The notes beneath the pieces are model-generated. The model was not told the DNA's origin and searched no databases. It was given only the letters and a program-made list of their open reading frames with translations. A stretch of DNA of 64,000 bases from Taibaiella soli (GTDB taxonomy: Bacteria > Bacteroidota > Bacteroidia > Chitinophagales > Chitinophagaceae). The translations under genes and the position numbers were made by a program. Each line of letters starts with the position of its first letter. Position 1 is the first letter of the stretch. Positions 44,201-51,890 of this stretch are shown one piece after another. The DNA lies in the NCBI RefSeq assembly GCF_003236175.1, contig NZ_QKTW01000014.1, positions 62,001 to 126,000 on the forward strand. Reading direction: 5' to 3'.

Positions 44201-44802
44201 GTGAAGTAAACCCGACGGCAATTGAAGCATATACGGAAATGAAAGCGCGGCATGATTTTATCGTAGAGCAGAAAGATGATCTGGTAAGTGCCAAAGAATC
44301 ATTGCTCAAAACGATAGAAGAGGTAGAAAATACTGCGAACCTGAAATTTCGTGAAACATTTGATGCTGTACGGGAAAATTTTATCCAGGTATTTAAAGCT
44401 TTGTTTACCGAAGAAGACACTTGCGATCTGCGACTGACTGATCCGGATAATATTGCGGATAGCGGCATTGAGATTTATGCACAGCCGAAAGGAAAGCGTC
44501 CGAGTACGTTGACACAGCTTTCCGGCGGAGAAAAGACATTGACTTCAACGGCATTTCTCTTCGCGATTTATCTTATCAAACCAGCCCCATTCTGTATTCT
44601 AGATGAAGTAGACGCACCGCTTGATGATGCAAACGTCGGGAAATTTACGCAGATGATCCGCAAGTTTTCAGATAACTCACAATTCATCATTGTTACGCAC
44701 AACAAGCAAACAATGGCTGCTGTGGACGTAATTTATGGTGTGACCATGCAGGAAGCCGGTGTGAGCAAATTAGTGCCGGTAGATTTCAGAAGCCTGAATT
44801 AA
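41278..44802 (+). CDS. smc: Chromosome segregation SMC protein
   Basis: 1174 residues starting at a TTG, which is where the invariant N-terminus MRLKSLEIKGFKSFA begins; no in-frame ATG precedes it. Walker A GPNGCGKSN (31-39), two long coiled coils (about 170-500 and 680-1000), a hinge (about 505-670), the ABC signature LSGGEK, and Walker B CILDEVDAPLDD near the C-terminus. SMC dimers with ScpA/ScpB compact and segregate the chromosome. TATTTTTG at 41248-41255 is a candidate -7 box. The gene stands alone. Confidence 0.96.
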   Translation: MRLKSLEIKGFKSFADKTHVVLDNPITGIVGPNGCGKSNIIDAIRWVIGEHKIKALRSDNLEDLIFNGSRSRNASGMAEVSLTFENTRNLLPTEFTTVTITRKFYKSGESEYRLNDVTCRLKDIHNLFLDTGVSNDSYAIIELGMVDDIIKDKDGSRRRMLEQAAGISIYKTRKKEAKQKLELTEQDIARIEDLLFEIANNLRTLENQAKKAERYFQIKEEYKEISIELAKASLEDFNEQYKSLNEQHEHEVDRKLQLEAIVATGEAAIEHDKTSLIGREQELSGLQKQFNELVNRIRQIEGDKKLAAQRLDHLKEREINLNEFLAGAGTQQEQLEESISFADRQIGDENDALQELNDQLQTLRDMADEKREAFDAGKLALENLRSEHQQRQRTQFDAEKKVAVADTSVMNLQRGMHQIQEEKAQRNAQIATLINERTETEDELQHKQDELQDLVTSQEEIKAKILQNQQQLENLRAQLVEENRKLDARRNEHDLLKSLVESLEGYPDSIKFLKNNEDWHANAQLLSDVFVVQNEYRTALENVLDSYLNYYIVDNMQEAVLAVRLLDEHKKGKAQFFVLSHFSGYEPHTHPAPQGTVPALSVISFDEKYKDLAQHILGNVYITEDDPSFLPLENGNVIVARSGKMVRGKYTLGGGSIGLFEGNKIGRAKNLERLAEDIDQLTQTTTRLKTLIEETQTRITGFNETLHDQAIEQTRQEINRLQNHMVNLGHRVENFEHLNQTGDKRLRDLQDQLDLTHEDISDVRQELDEITEQLQSLKQRETNAQHEFQAVEQEFNMATQQYNQQNIQYTRQQSKIENLKQELGFRHNQLADLKRQIVSNQEQLQQTTVQLSETEGKLHGGDTELYDLLTKKEKDEAELNEKDRLFYEFRNSVTAAEGQLNQKRREKEQAEVILNSIKDKLNDMKLRLTGMKERLSVEFKVNLDDILDDPRITQMTVDELVTEAERIKKRLENMGEVNPTAIEAYTEMKARHDFIVEQKDDLVSAKESLLKTIEEVENTANLKFRETFDAVRENFIQVFKALFTEEDTCDLRLTDPDNIADSGIEIYAQPKGKRPSTLTQLSGGEKTLTSTAFLFAIYLIKPAPFCILDEVDAPLDDANVGKFTQMIRKFSDNSQFIIVTHNKQTMAAVDVIYGVTMQEAGVSKLVPVDFRSLN

Positions 44803-44895
44803 TCACTGATTTGGAAGTCAAAAAAGTAATGCATTGACTTCCAAATTAGCTAAGTCGAGATATCAGTGATCAGATGTCATCGGTCATAACGTCAG
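44802..44895 (+). repeat. Nested stem-loop repeat after smc
   Basis: Outer arms ATCACTGAT (44802-44810) and ATCAGTGAT (44862-44870) enclose a 13-bp stem ATTTGGAAGTCAA / TTGACTTCCAAAT (44809-44821, 44834-44846). The following CAGATGTCAT... words recur up to 44895. It fills the gap between convergent smc and the membrane-protein gene. Confidence 0.65.
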
Positions 44896-44898
44896 ATG

Positions 44899-45459
44899 TT
44901 AAACATCAGATGTTTTTTTGAATTCCTTATCAAAATCCTCGACTCTTGCATTTTCCGGAATTTTTTTACGGTCCAGCAAAGCCGCAATTTCTTTGTGATA
45001 GAAAACAAGGATACCCGCAATTATTATTTTGATCACCTGATAAGGGACGGTAAAGCTGTCGTTGCCGCCGATACCCATTTTGGTGCGTTGGTAGGCTTGA
45101 TAAAGCGTTCTGCCAAACAAAGGAAGGGTATCGACGAGTAGAAATATGCCTGCTGTCATTACCACAACGTCTACAATACTTTTTTGATCAATCAGTACGG
45201 TAAATTTTTCCTCCTTAAAGCCCTGATCCAATTTGAATTTGTCAATGATAATTTCGGGCTTTGCAACAGTAAACCAAAAACAAGCGCAGCTGATCACCAC
45301 CGATATCATTGCAATAAAAACGGCTATTAATGGCGAATCGTCGGGGCCGAACCTCATTGAAAATACCTGAAGCGCCTGTACAATGGCGAGGAAAATATCT
45401 TTGAGCAGAAACAATCCGATTATACGGAGAATAATAATAAATAAGCTTCTTGGGGTCAT
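44899..45459 (-). CDS. Membrane protein of unknown function
   Basis: 186 residues with four hydrophobic segments (about 7-28, 43-66, 91-113 and 138-157) and a charged C-terminal tail. I recognise no family motif. It converges on smc and is divergent from the acyl-CoA dehydrogenase gene. Confidence 0.72.
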   Translation of the reverse strand: MTPRSLFIIILRIIGLFLLKDIFLAIVQALQVFSMRFGPDDSPLIAVFIAMISVVISCACFWFTVAKPEIIIDKFKLDQGFKEEKFTVLIDQKSIVDVVVMTAGIFLLVDTLPLFGRTLYQAYQRTKMGIGGNDSFTVPYQVIKIIIAGILVFYHKEIAALLDRKKIPENARVEDFDKEFKKTSDV

Positions 45460-45556
45460 GTGGTAGTTTTTAATTCCGCCAAATATAACAGAATAGGTAA
45501 ATTTATGTAAGTCCTTGTTGGAATGATTTTTCTTTCACCATTTCAAAAAACAAATC

Positions 45557-46912
45557 ATGTCACTATTCAAGAAAATAAAACAAGCTTACCATCTGTATAA
45601 AGAAATAGATATGGATGCTCTGGGTAAATTATCGGAAAAAGTGGATTTACCGGAGGTGATGAAAGCTTTCGGAAAAATGGATGAAAAGCAGTTGCACGGC
45701 CTGATGAAAATGATTGGGCATGATGGTAAACATAAAGAGTTGCCGCCCATTAATGCAGATTTCTATCAGGTTTCGGAATTATTAACTGATGATGAGCGGA
45801 CATTGCAACTGAAAGTGCGTGCTTTTATGGAGAAAGAAGTAAAACCAATTATTAACGAATACTGGCTGCGTGCTGAATTTCCGCATGAGTTGATCCCTAA
45901 ACTTGCTGCGTTAAATATTTGTGGTGTTACCTATAAAGGCTATGGTTGTCCGGGTTTGTCAAATGTGATGGAAGGTGCGCTGGCAATGGAAATGGCGCGT
46001 ATCGATTCTTCGATTGCCACTTTTTTCGGCGTGCAAAGCGGGTTGGCAATGGGTTCTATCTACTTGCTGGGGTCAGAAGACCAAAAACAGGAATGGTTGC
46101 CTAAAATGCAGCAGATGCAATTGATAGGCGCGTTCGGTCTTACAGAGCCCGAAGTGGGCTCGGCTGTGGCGGGTGGTCTTACAACTACAGCTAAAAGAAA
46201 TGGCGACAGCTGGACGCTGAATGGACAGAAAAAATGGATCGGGAATTCAACATTTGCCGATGTAATCATTATCTGGGCGCGGGATGTGGACGATGATAAT
46301 GTAAAAGGATTTTTGGTTCGCAGAGGAACACCAGGGATTGAAGTAGAGAAGATGGAAGATAAGATGGCGCTGCGTGTGGTGCAGAATGGGTTAATCACCC
46401 TGAAAGATTGCGTTGTTCAGGAGCACGACCGGTTGCAAAATGCCAATAGTTTTAAAGATACGGCGAAAGTGCTCCGCATGACGCGTGCCGGCGTTGCGTG
46501 GGAAGCTGTAGGCTGTGCACGTGGTGCGTATGAAAGTGCGCTGGCTTATACGCGTGAAAGAAAGCAATTTGGGAAACCGATTGCTTCGTTTCAGCTGATA
46601 CAAAATCATCTGGTAGAAATGCTTTCCAATCTAACCGCTATGCAAACGATGGTTTTTCGTCTGTCGCAATTGCAGGATGAAAATAAGCTAACCGATGAGC
46701 ATGCATCTTTAGCCAAAGTGTTTTGTACGCTGCGTACCCGAGATATTGTAAGTCGGGCGCGGGAGGTTATGGGCGGGAATGGCATCTTGCTTCAGTACGA
46801 TGTAGCGCGTTTTGTTGCGGATGCGGAAGCTATTTATTCTTACGAAGGAACCAAGGAGATTAATTCATTGATTGTAGGCAGAGCGATTACGGGATTTAGT
46901 GCGTTTGTTTAG
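45557..46912 (+). CDS. Acyl-CoA dehydrogenase, glutaryl-CoA dehydrogenase-like
   Basis: 451 residues. It has AFGLTEPEVGS and WTLNGQKKWIGNSTFAD (flavin and substrate pocket), RKQFGKPIASFQLIQNHL, and the C-terminal SYEGTKEINSLIVGRAITGFSAF with the catalytic Glu, closest in pattern to glutaryl-CoA dehydrogenases. An N-terminal extension of about 60 residues before the core is unusual. The exact acyl substrate is uncertain. No electron-transfer flavoprotein genes are nearby. Confidence 0.85.
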   Translation: MSLFKKIKQAYHLYKEIDMDALGKLSEKVDLPEVMKAFGKMDEKQLHGLMKMIGHDGKHKELPPINADFYQVSELLTDDERTLQLKVRAFMEKEVKPIINEYWLRAEFPHELIPKLAALNICGVTYKGYGCPGLSNVMEGALAMEMARIDSSIATFFGVQSGLAMGSIYLLGSEDQKQEWLPKMQQMQLIGAFGLTEPEVGSAVAGGLTTTAKRNGDSWTLNGQKKWIGNSTFADVIIIWARDVDDDNVKGFLVRRGTPGIEVEKMEDKMALRVVQNGLITLKDCVVQEHDRLQNANSFKDTAKVLRMTRAGVAWEAVGCARGAYESALAYTRERKQFGKPIASFQLIQNHLVEMLSNLTAMQTMVFRLSQLQDENKLTDEHASLAKVFCTLRTRDIVSRAREVMGGNGILLQYDVARFVADAEAIYSYEGTKEINSLIVGRAITGFSAFV

Positions 46913-47098
46913 AAAGTCAAAAATCAAAAACCAAAAGTGAGTGGGGCGTTATGAGCGGGTCAAACATGAAACGTCAGACGTCTATATATTATTACACAAC
47001 TTTGCGTCGCTGCCTTTGTGAGAAACACTTGTTTATTATGGGCTTCGTGTTTGCGCCTCTTATGTGTCTTTGCGGGAAAAAACACTCGCGGAGCGCCA
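46913..47098 (+). repeat. Word-like repeats and inverted copy of the TTTCCCGC element
   Basis: 46913-46983 holds AGTCAAAAATCAAAAACCAAA-type and GTCAAACATGAAACGTCAGACGTC words. 47045-47081 (CGTGTTTGCGCCTCTTATG, then TGTCTTTGCGGGAAA) is the complement-strand relative of 38212-38243. No gene is visible. Confidence 0.6.
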
Positions 47099-47758
47099 TT
47101 ATCGCATTAATTTCCCGTAGATAAGCATCAATACACACAGTATCACGACCACCAATATTAACACGTAAGGTTTTATTTTTTCCCATTCTGCTTGTTTTTG
47201 CTGTTCTGCTGTCAGCTTTTTGATTTCGGCAAGCAATATGATATCTGATGCAGCGAGCGTATTGAGTCGCGCAATAATCTCCGGTATGTAATCATAGCGA
47301 AGTGACTTCATGCTTTTCAGTAATTCCCCTACAATATTTCTATTCAGCTCCTGATGATTTGCCCGTTCCAGTATGGCCATATCATCATTAGAAAGTATCA
47401 GTAAGATATAATCGCGTAATGCGGCGTGACTCATTCTGTAAATATCCACTGTAGTCATGTGTTTACTCAGACTGAGACATTGCTGGTAGATCCATTCGGG
47501 CGTTACAGACGCCGGTTGTTTCGTCATGGAATATCCGGCCAGCCAGCGTTCTTCATCGTAAGCAACCCGACGGTGTGCGTTGGATAGTACATGATAAGCT
47601 TCCTGTATTTCCCTGAAAAAACCTTCGGTGTATTGGTTGTGTGTGTTTTTATCCGGATGATATTGGTGTGCAAGTGCGCGATATGCTTTTTTTATTTCCT
47701 GCAAACTGGCATTGGGTGGGACGGCCAGCGTTTTATAATGGTCTTTGAATGGCATCAT
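47099..47758 (-). CDS. Membrane-anchored J-domain protein
   Basis: 219 residues. Residues 5-70 form a J domain with the HPD motif at 34-36 (HQYHPDKN), the site that stimulates Hsp70 ATPase. It lacks the Gly/Phe and zinc-finger regions of DnaJ. A helical middle follows, then a C-terminal membrane helix (about 196-214, YVLILVVVILCVLMLIYG). It is likely a specialised co-chaperone tethered to the inner membrane with the J domain in the cytoplasm. The Hsp70 partner is not known. Confidence 0.85.
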   Translation of the reverse strand: MMPFKDHYKTLAVPPNASLQEIKKAYRALAHQYHPDKNTHNQYTEGFFREIQEAYHVLSNAHRRVAYDEERWLAGYSMTKQPASVTPEWIYQQCLSLSKHMTTVDIYRMSHAALRDYILLILSNDDMAILERANHQELNRNIVGELLKSMKSLRYDYIPEIIARLNTLAASDIILLAEIKKLTAEQQKQAEWEKIKPYVLILVVVILCVLMLIYGKLMR

Positions 47759-47862
47759 TGGCAGAAATAGACTGTGAAATTACAGCTTTTAAGTTATTGG
47801 AAGGTAATCAGGACCTGCGAAAAATGGCATGGTATTTGGTATACGAAGGCAAAGGTTAATGG

Positions 47863-48627
47863 ATGAATATTGGATATAAAAAGGAGTTTTTTGTTTCACT
47901 TGCGATATGCTTTTTTACAACCGATGCGCATCAGCTTTTCGGGCAAAATATGGTAGACACGGTGAAGATGTTGAACGGTGAGAATCGGGTAGGTAAGGTG
48001 CTCGATCAGAATAATGAACAGATAAGGTTTATTTACAGGAACGAAACATTGGTTTACACTATTGATAAATTTTCTATAAACAAAATAGTCTTTGGCAGCG
48101 GACGCGTGGAAATGATGAACAATGGGTCTTCTATATCTACTGCCACAGCGATGCCCGGTAATGTTGCTATATTGCCGTTCACGTTTTATGATAAATCGCT
48201 TGCGCCTGCAACTGCTATGACTTTTCAGAATGAAATGCAAAACGAAGCTTTCGTTTTCTTGTCTGACAATGACGGTGCTTTTCATTTCCTCAATCCAGAT
48301 ACAACCAATATAACACTTGCCCGGAGTGGCATTGATCAGAACACAATCAAGAGACATACTTACTCAGATTTATGCAGGATACTGGGCGTACGGTACGTGC
48401 TGATTGGTGGTGTGCATATTAGTGCCGCTGATAAGAATGAATCGAATGAGGTTGCTACGGCGCAGGTCAATAGGGAGTATAAAAATGAAATGGAGGTAAC
48501 AATTTATTCGGCAGACAACACGCAGATTTATACCGACCGTCATACTGCGATGCTCAGAAATGAAGAATCCTATAAAGATGCTTTGCGTTATATACTGAAA
48601 CGTTGTCCTGTGTATAATAAAAAATAG
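47863..48627 (+). CDS. Secreted protein of unknown function
   Basis: 254 residues with an N-terminal signal sequence (about 1-27, FGQN). VDTVKMLNGENRVGKVLDQNNEQIRFIYRNETLVYTIDKFSINKIVF is a small beta domain often seen in Bacteroidota envelope proteins. The second half (NVAILPFTF..., CRILGVRYVLIGGVHIS) resembles TolB-N/CsgG-type periplasmic folds that assemble or sense at the outer membrane, which is only a resemblance. Divergent from the J-domain gene. Confidence 0.72.
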   Translation: MNIGYKKEFFVSLAICFFTTDAHQLFGQNMVDTVKMLNGENRVGKVLDQNNEQIRFIYRNETLVYTIDKFSINKIVFGSGRVEMMNNGSSISTATAMPGNVAILPFTFYDKSLAPATAMTFQNEMQNEAFVFLSDNDGAFHFLNPDTTNITLARSGIDQNTIKRHTYSDLCRILGVRYVLIGGVHISAADKNESNEVATAQVNREYKNEMEVTIYSADNTQIYTDRHTAMLRNEESYKDALRYILKRCPVYNKK

Positions 48628-48908
48628 TTGTTATGGTCTGGCTGTAAATGACTATAGATTAGCGGTAATTTAAACTTGTAGATGTTCATTAATTTATAAG
48701 AAAATATTTTTTAGTTCGGGGAGTGGAAATCTGCCCGTATTTACATACTTTTATTCCCAATAATGGCCAATAGAGCCATTTTCCCCTCATTACATCAGAA
48801 ACACAGAAAGAGAGCACTGTATTTCACGAGAGCAATTGCACAGTTTAAAAATTATTGAAACCAGCGAAGCAAAATACCGTCCGGTATACCGGTAAGGGTA
48901 TATAATGT
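48628..48908 (+). other. Gene-free stretch with hairpins
   Basis: No credible gene. A hairpin AATGGC/GCCATT (around 48761-48778) ends in TTTTCCCC and could terminate the preceding gene weakly. A perfect 12-nt palindrome CCGGTATACCGG lies near 48881-48892, just upstream of the next promoter. Confidence 0.4.
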
Positions 48909-48938
48909 TTTGTGGGTTATGCATATAAAAGATCTTTG
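48909..48938 (+). promoter_or_regulatory. Promoter of a short structured RNA
   Basis: TTTG (48909-48912), an 18-nt spacer and GATCTTTG (48931-48938), which departs from TAnnTTTG only at the first base. Confidence 0.6.
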
Positions 48939-48944
48939 CTTTGA

Positions 48945-49060
48945 ATGATTACTCCCAAGAGATAGTAATCTACCTCCCCACGAATGCCGCATTGGCATTA
49001 ATTCCACAATCATCTAAAAGCAAACTCCCCCCAGCGATCGGTTCTCCGGTCGCTTTTTTT
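48945..49060 (+). ncRNA. Probable C-rich structured small RNA
   Basis: About 115 nt from the promoter to a terminator (AGCGATCGG, TTCT, CCGGTCGCT, then seven T; 49033-49060). The RNA folds into GATTACT/AGTAATC (48947-48953 with 48964-48970), AATGCC/GGCATT (48983-48988 with 48994-48999) and the terminator. Three C-rich stretches lie in loops or single strands: CTCCCAAG, CTACCTCCCCAC and ACTCCCCCCAG. No convincing ORF is enclosed: the ATG at 48945 stops after six codons, and a longer frame would run through the terminator into the next gene. C-rich unpaired motifs are used by several bacterial small RNAs to pair with G-rich mRNA leaders. Confidence 0.55.
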
Positions 49061-49090
49061 ATGTCCGGAAACGATATAAATTTTAAGATG

Positions 49091-49120
49091 TACCTTTGGC
49101 GCCTACAAAACATACCTTTG
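49091..49120 (+). promoter_or_regulatory. Two -7 boxes before the YkgJ-like gene
   Basis: TACCTTTG occurs at 49091-49098 and again at 49113-49120. The first is followed by GCGCC, closely resembling the rlmN and hemD promoter cores. If used, they place the translation start downstream of the ATGs at 49061 and 49088. Confidence 0.5.
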
Positions 49121-49639
49121 GCACATAATCCGAAATACACGACTGATCTGGCTTTCCTTGCAAAAACGGCTGTTGAAAAAGAAGAAGAGAATGAACATTT
49201 CCGTCTTTTTCTGAAACATGAAGATGGTCGTAAAGTTGATGGTATTGCACACCGGGTTTACGAAGAAGTGAATGCCGGAGTGGATTGCACGCTTTGCGGT
49301 AATTGCTGCAAAACACTGGTGGTTAATATTACCAACGACGAGATTAAAGATTTGTCTGCATTCCTGGAACAACCGGAACCACAGGTACGGGAAAAATATA
49401 TTGAAGAAAGCCTTGCCGGCAATTGTTTTATCAATTCGATTCCATGCCATTTTCTTGATGGTACCAAATGCAGCATTTATACACATCGTTTTACAGAATG
49501 CCGCGATTTTCCGCATTTACATAAGCCGGGATTCAGCGAACGTTTTCTGGGAACGTTATTACATTACGGCAGTTGCCCGATTATCTATAACGTGGTGGAA
49601 GAAGTAAAAAAGGAATTGGGATTTATTATTATCGGGTAG
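49118..49639 (+). CDS. YkgJ-family cysteine-cluster protein
   Basis: 173 residues from a TTG at 49118. This start is favoured because two -7 boxes and an RNA terminator occupy the frame upstream, and it gives a family-like N-terminus (AHNPKYTTDLAFLAKTAVEKEEENEHF). ATG at 49088 or 49061 remain possible. The family's cysteine pattern CTLCGNCCKTL, then CHFLDGTKCSIYTHRFTECRDFP suggests a zinc or Fe-S cluster site; the function of the family is not established. The stop codon lies inside a perfect palindrome (49636-49663). Confidence 0.8.
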   Translation: MAHNPKYTTDLAFLAKTAVEKEEENEHFRLFLKHEDGRKVDGIAHRVYEEVNAGVDCTLCGNCCKTLVVNITNDEIKDLSAFLEQPEPQVREKYIEESLAGNCFINSIPCHFLDGTKCSIYTHRFTECRDFPHLHKPGFSERFLGTLLHYGSCPIIYNVVEEVKKELGFIIIG

Positions 49640-49663
49640 AGACGTTGCATGCAACGTCTCTAC
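49636..49663 (+). repeat. Perfect 28-nt palindrome overlapping a stop codon
   Basis: GTAGAGACGTTGCA and its exact complement form a 28-nt perfect palindrome. Bases 2-4 are the TAG stop of the YkgJ-like gene. A near-identical palindrome follows another stop codon at 62161-62188. From memory, the GTAGAGACG...CGTCTCTAC palindrome is iterated in many bacterial genomes. Confidence 0.85.
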
Positions 49664-49672
49664 GAGACATCA

Positions 49673-50308
49673 TTAATTACCAGCCATAATTGACTCCATT
49701 GTTTTTTCTACTGATTCCAGTTTTTGGAAACCTTGTGCCAGTAAATAATATTGATCGGCATAATGCAATACGGTGCAGGGGAAGCCTTCGATACCCGCTG
49801 CTTTTACCCATTGGAAATCCTGTTGCGTGCCATATTTCGCATCTTCTGAGTTCATTGATTCGATGAATTCATCCGCATTAAGACCGAATGCTGTTGCCAA
49901 CTCGCGGTAAGTGTTTTCATCATTAAAGCTTTTGCCCTCGATGAAATGTTTTAGTTGCAGTGCGTGTGCAAAGTCCACCATTTTATCAGGCTGCATTTGT
50001 CCGAATGCATAGATTGCGCGACAAGGTGGTTCTGAGTTGTTGATATCTGAGCCGTCGCGGAGAAAATCGAGGTAAGGTTCGCCGAATTTAGCGCCGGAAA
50101 AATCTTCTACACGTTTATAAGCGCCGAGAATATAATTAGCCATGTTGGAAACCGGACCGATGCGCTCGCCGGTGATCATGCCACCTACGATCACGCGAAA
50201 ATCAAAATCAGCAGCGTATTTCTGCTCCATTTCCTGCATCACATTGCTGAATCCATAACACCAGCCGCAGAGTGGGTCCATTACATATAAAACGGTTCCT
50301 TTTTTCAT
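49673..50308 (-). CDS. DsbA-family thioredoxin-fold protein (FrnE-like)
   Basis: 211 residues, no signal peptide, so cytoplasmic. The active site is CGWC (Cys14, Cys17) in DPLCGWCYGF. The helical insert and GIEGFPCTVLHYADQYYLL (cis-Pro loop) fit the DsbA/FrnE group of thiol oxidoreductases or isomerases. On the minus strand a -7 box TAATTTTG (50313-50320) ends four bases before the ATG, as for rlmN, so the mRNA is probably leaderless. Confidence 0.87.
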   Translation of the reverse strand: MKKGTVLYVMDPLCGWCYGFSNVMQEMEQKYAADFDFRVIVGGMITGERIGPVSNMANYILGAYKRVEDFSGAKFGEPYLDFLRDGSDINNSEPPCRAIYAFGQMQPDKMVDFAHALQLKHFIEGKSFNDENTYRELATAFGLNADEFIESMNSEDAKYGTQQDFQWVKAAGIEGFPCTVLHYADQYYLLAQGFQKLESVEKTMESIMAGN

Positions 50309-50312
50309 GCTG

Positions 50313-50320
50313 CAAAATTA
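50313..50320 (-). promoter_or_regulatory. -7 box of the DsbA-family gene, implying a leaderless mRNA
   Basis: Minus-strand TAATTTTG followed by CAGC and then the ATG. The geometry is identical to rlmN (box, four bases, ATG). The -33 element is not clear. Confidence 0.55.
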
Positions 50321-50353
50321 ACTGTAAATGAAAATATTTCAGATAAAATGCGT

Positions 50354-51691
50354 TTATCGCTGTATTGATTTGCTGGTAACCAACGATTCTTTAACGTAGA
50401 ACATTATGATGCCCAATACAATGATGCCTAAAGCGAGCGCAATAAAGATTGTTTCGCTCATGGTAAGAATGTAGAGCCAGATAATAATGGAGATAATTGC
50501 AGGAATCGGGAACAATGGCATTTTAAATGGTCGTTCGTCGCCGGGTTTTGTATAGTGCCAGCGGATCACACCGACAGCCTGCGATACGAACTGAATCAGA
50601 ATGCGCATCGTTACAATTGCAGAAATGACTTCACCCAAACGGAACAGCAGGCTGAAAATAAAAGCGAGTCCGCCGAGCGCCAGTAATGATACATGCGGAA
50701 ATTTTAACCGTGGATGTACCTTGCCGAATACAGGGAAGAAATCGCCCTTAAGCGCGGCTGCATACGGCACGCGCGAGTAGCCGAGTATTACAGCGAATAG
50801 TGATGCCAGCGCGATGCATAGAATCAGAAATGTGGCAACCTGAGCCACAGTGTGATTATATACCGTTTCAAAAAACAGGCTGATTACGAAATCGGAATGT
50901 GCGAGTTGCTGCCAGGGAACAACGCCAAGGATCACGGTTTGCATGCCAAGATACAAGATGGCAATACCGGTGATGGATAAAAATATAGCGCGTGGTATAT
51001 TCTTCGATGGATTTTTAATTTCTCCTCCGAGATGACAAACATTATAATAACCCAGGTAAGAATAAACAGCTTTTAGCGAAGCCTGACCTAAAGCAGCAAA
51101 GAACAGTTTGGAACAATCGAATGACCAGTAGCTGCGATCGAAAACCTGGCTGGTATTAAATTTGGGTGCTCCGGAGAAAATAATCCAGAGCATGGTGCCA
51201 ATGGTGATCGCTGAAAGTACGATCGATATTTTTCCGATGCTTTTAATATCACGGTAAAGCAGGGCAACGAGGACTATTACTAATGCACCACTTACCATTT
51301 TCTTCTGAATCGGGTCTAGCGGAATGAGGTAAGAGAAATACTGGGAGAAACCAATTGCGCCGCTGGCCACCACTAACGGGGCCTGAATACTGGTTTGCCA
51401 GACAAAAAGAAAAGCCATTAACCGGCCGGCATTACCACCAAATAATTTCTGCAGGAACACATAACTGCCACCGGCTTCAGGCCATTTTGCGCCCATCTCG
51501 GCCCAGACCATTCCATCCATGTATGCGAGAAATGCGCCAATCACCCAGGCTATCAGACTCGCAGGACCGGCCATCAGACTTACCATTCCGGAGATGATAA
51601 TAAACGGCCCGATGCCCACCATATCGATCATGTTGATAGCGGTAGCTTGCGGTAATGACAGGCCTCGTTGTAATTGGTGCTCGTTTTGCAT
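50354..51691 (-). CDS. APC-superfamily amino-acid permease
   Basis: 445 residues with about twelve membrane helices. The N-terminal GLSLPQATAINMIDMVGIGPFIIISGM corresponds to the unwound first helix of APC transporters, and KWPEAGGSYVFLQKLFGG to the next conserved loop. GGEIKNPSKNIPRAI is the typical cytoplasmic loop. The substrate is probably an amino acid, not further defined. TTTG-N19 and TAACCTTTG upstream on the minus strand (around 51700-51735) may be its promoter. Confidence 0.87.
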   Translation of the reverse strand: MQNEHQLQRGLSLPQATAINMIDMVGIGPFIIISGMVSLMAGPASLIAWVIGAFLAYMDGMVWAEMGAKWPEAGGSYVFLQKLFGGNAGRLMAFLFVWQTSIQAPLVVASGAIGFSQYFSYLIPLDPIQKKMVSGALVIVLVALLYRDIKSIGKISIVLSAITIGTMLWIIFSGAPKFNTSQVFDRSYWSFDCSKLFFAALGQASLKAVYSYLGYYNVCHLGGEIKNPSKNIPRAIFLSITGIAILYLGMQTVILGVVPWQQLAHSDFVISLFFETVYNHTVAQVATFLILCIALASLFAVILGYSRVPYAAALKGDFFPVFGKVHPRLKFPHVSLLALGGLAFIFSLLFRLGEVISAIVTMRILIQFVSQAVGVIRWHYTKPGDERPFKMPLFPIPAIISIIIWLYILTMSETIFIALALGIIVLGIIMFYVKESLVTSKSIQR

Positions 51692-51756
51692 CAGATAAAA
51701 GTCAGACCAAAGGTTAAAACTCGGCAGCTAAAATGCAAATAAGGAATCAATATAGG

Positions 51757-51890
51757 GCAATGGTCAATGGTGAATGGTCAATAGTCAAACGTCAAACCTC
51801 AAACCTCAAACTTGAAACGTCAAACTTGAAACCTTTCTGTGGTTCTTGACCTTTCATGTTGGCAGTTTCACCACTATTCACCATTCACCA
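51757..51890 (+). repeat. Word-like repeat tract (CAATGGTGAATGG / GTCAAACCTCAAAC)
   Basis: Degenerate words CAATGGTCAATGGTGAATGG, then GTCAAACGTCAAACCTCAAAC and CTTGAAACGTCAAAC, ending in CACTATTCACCATTCACC, which complements the beginning. The tract fills the gap between the permease and the response-regulator gene and can form a large imperfect stem. Confidence 0.7.

Noticed and set aside
48941-49117. N-terminal extension of the YkgJ-like protein
   Set aside because: It would cover a terminator hairpin and two promoter boxes and gives residues without family resemblance.
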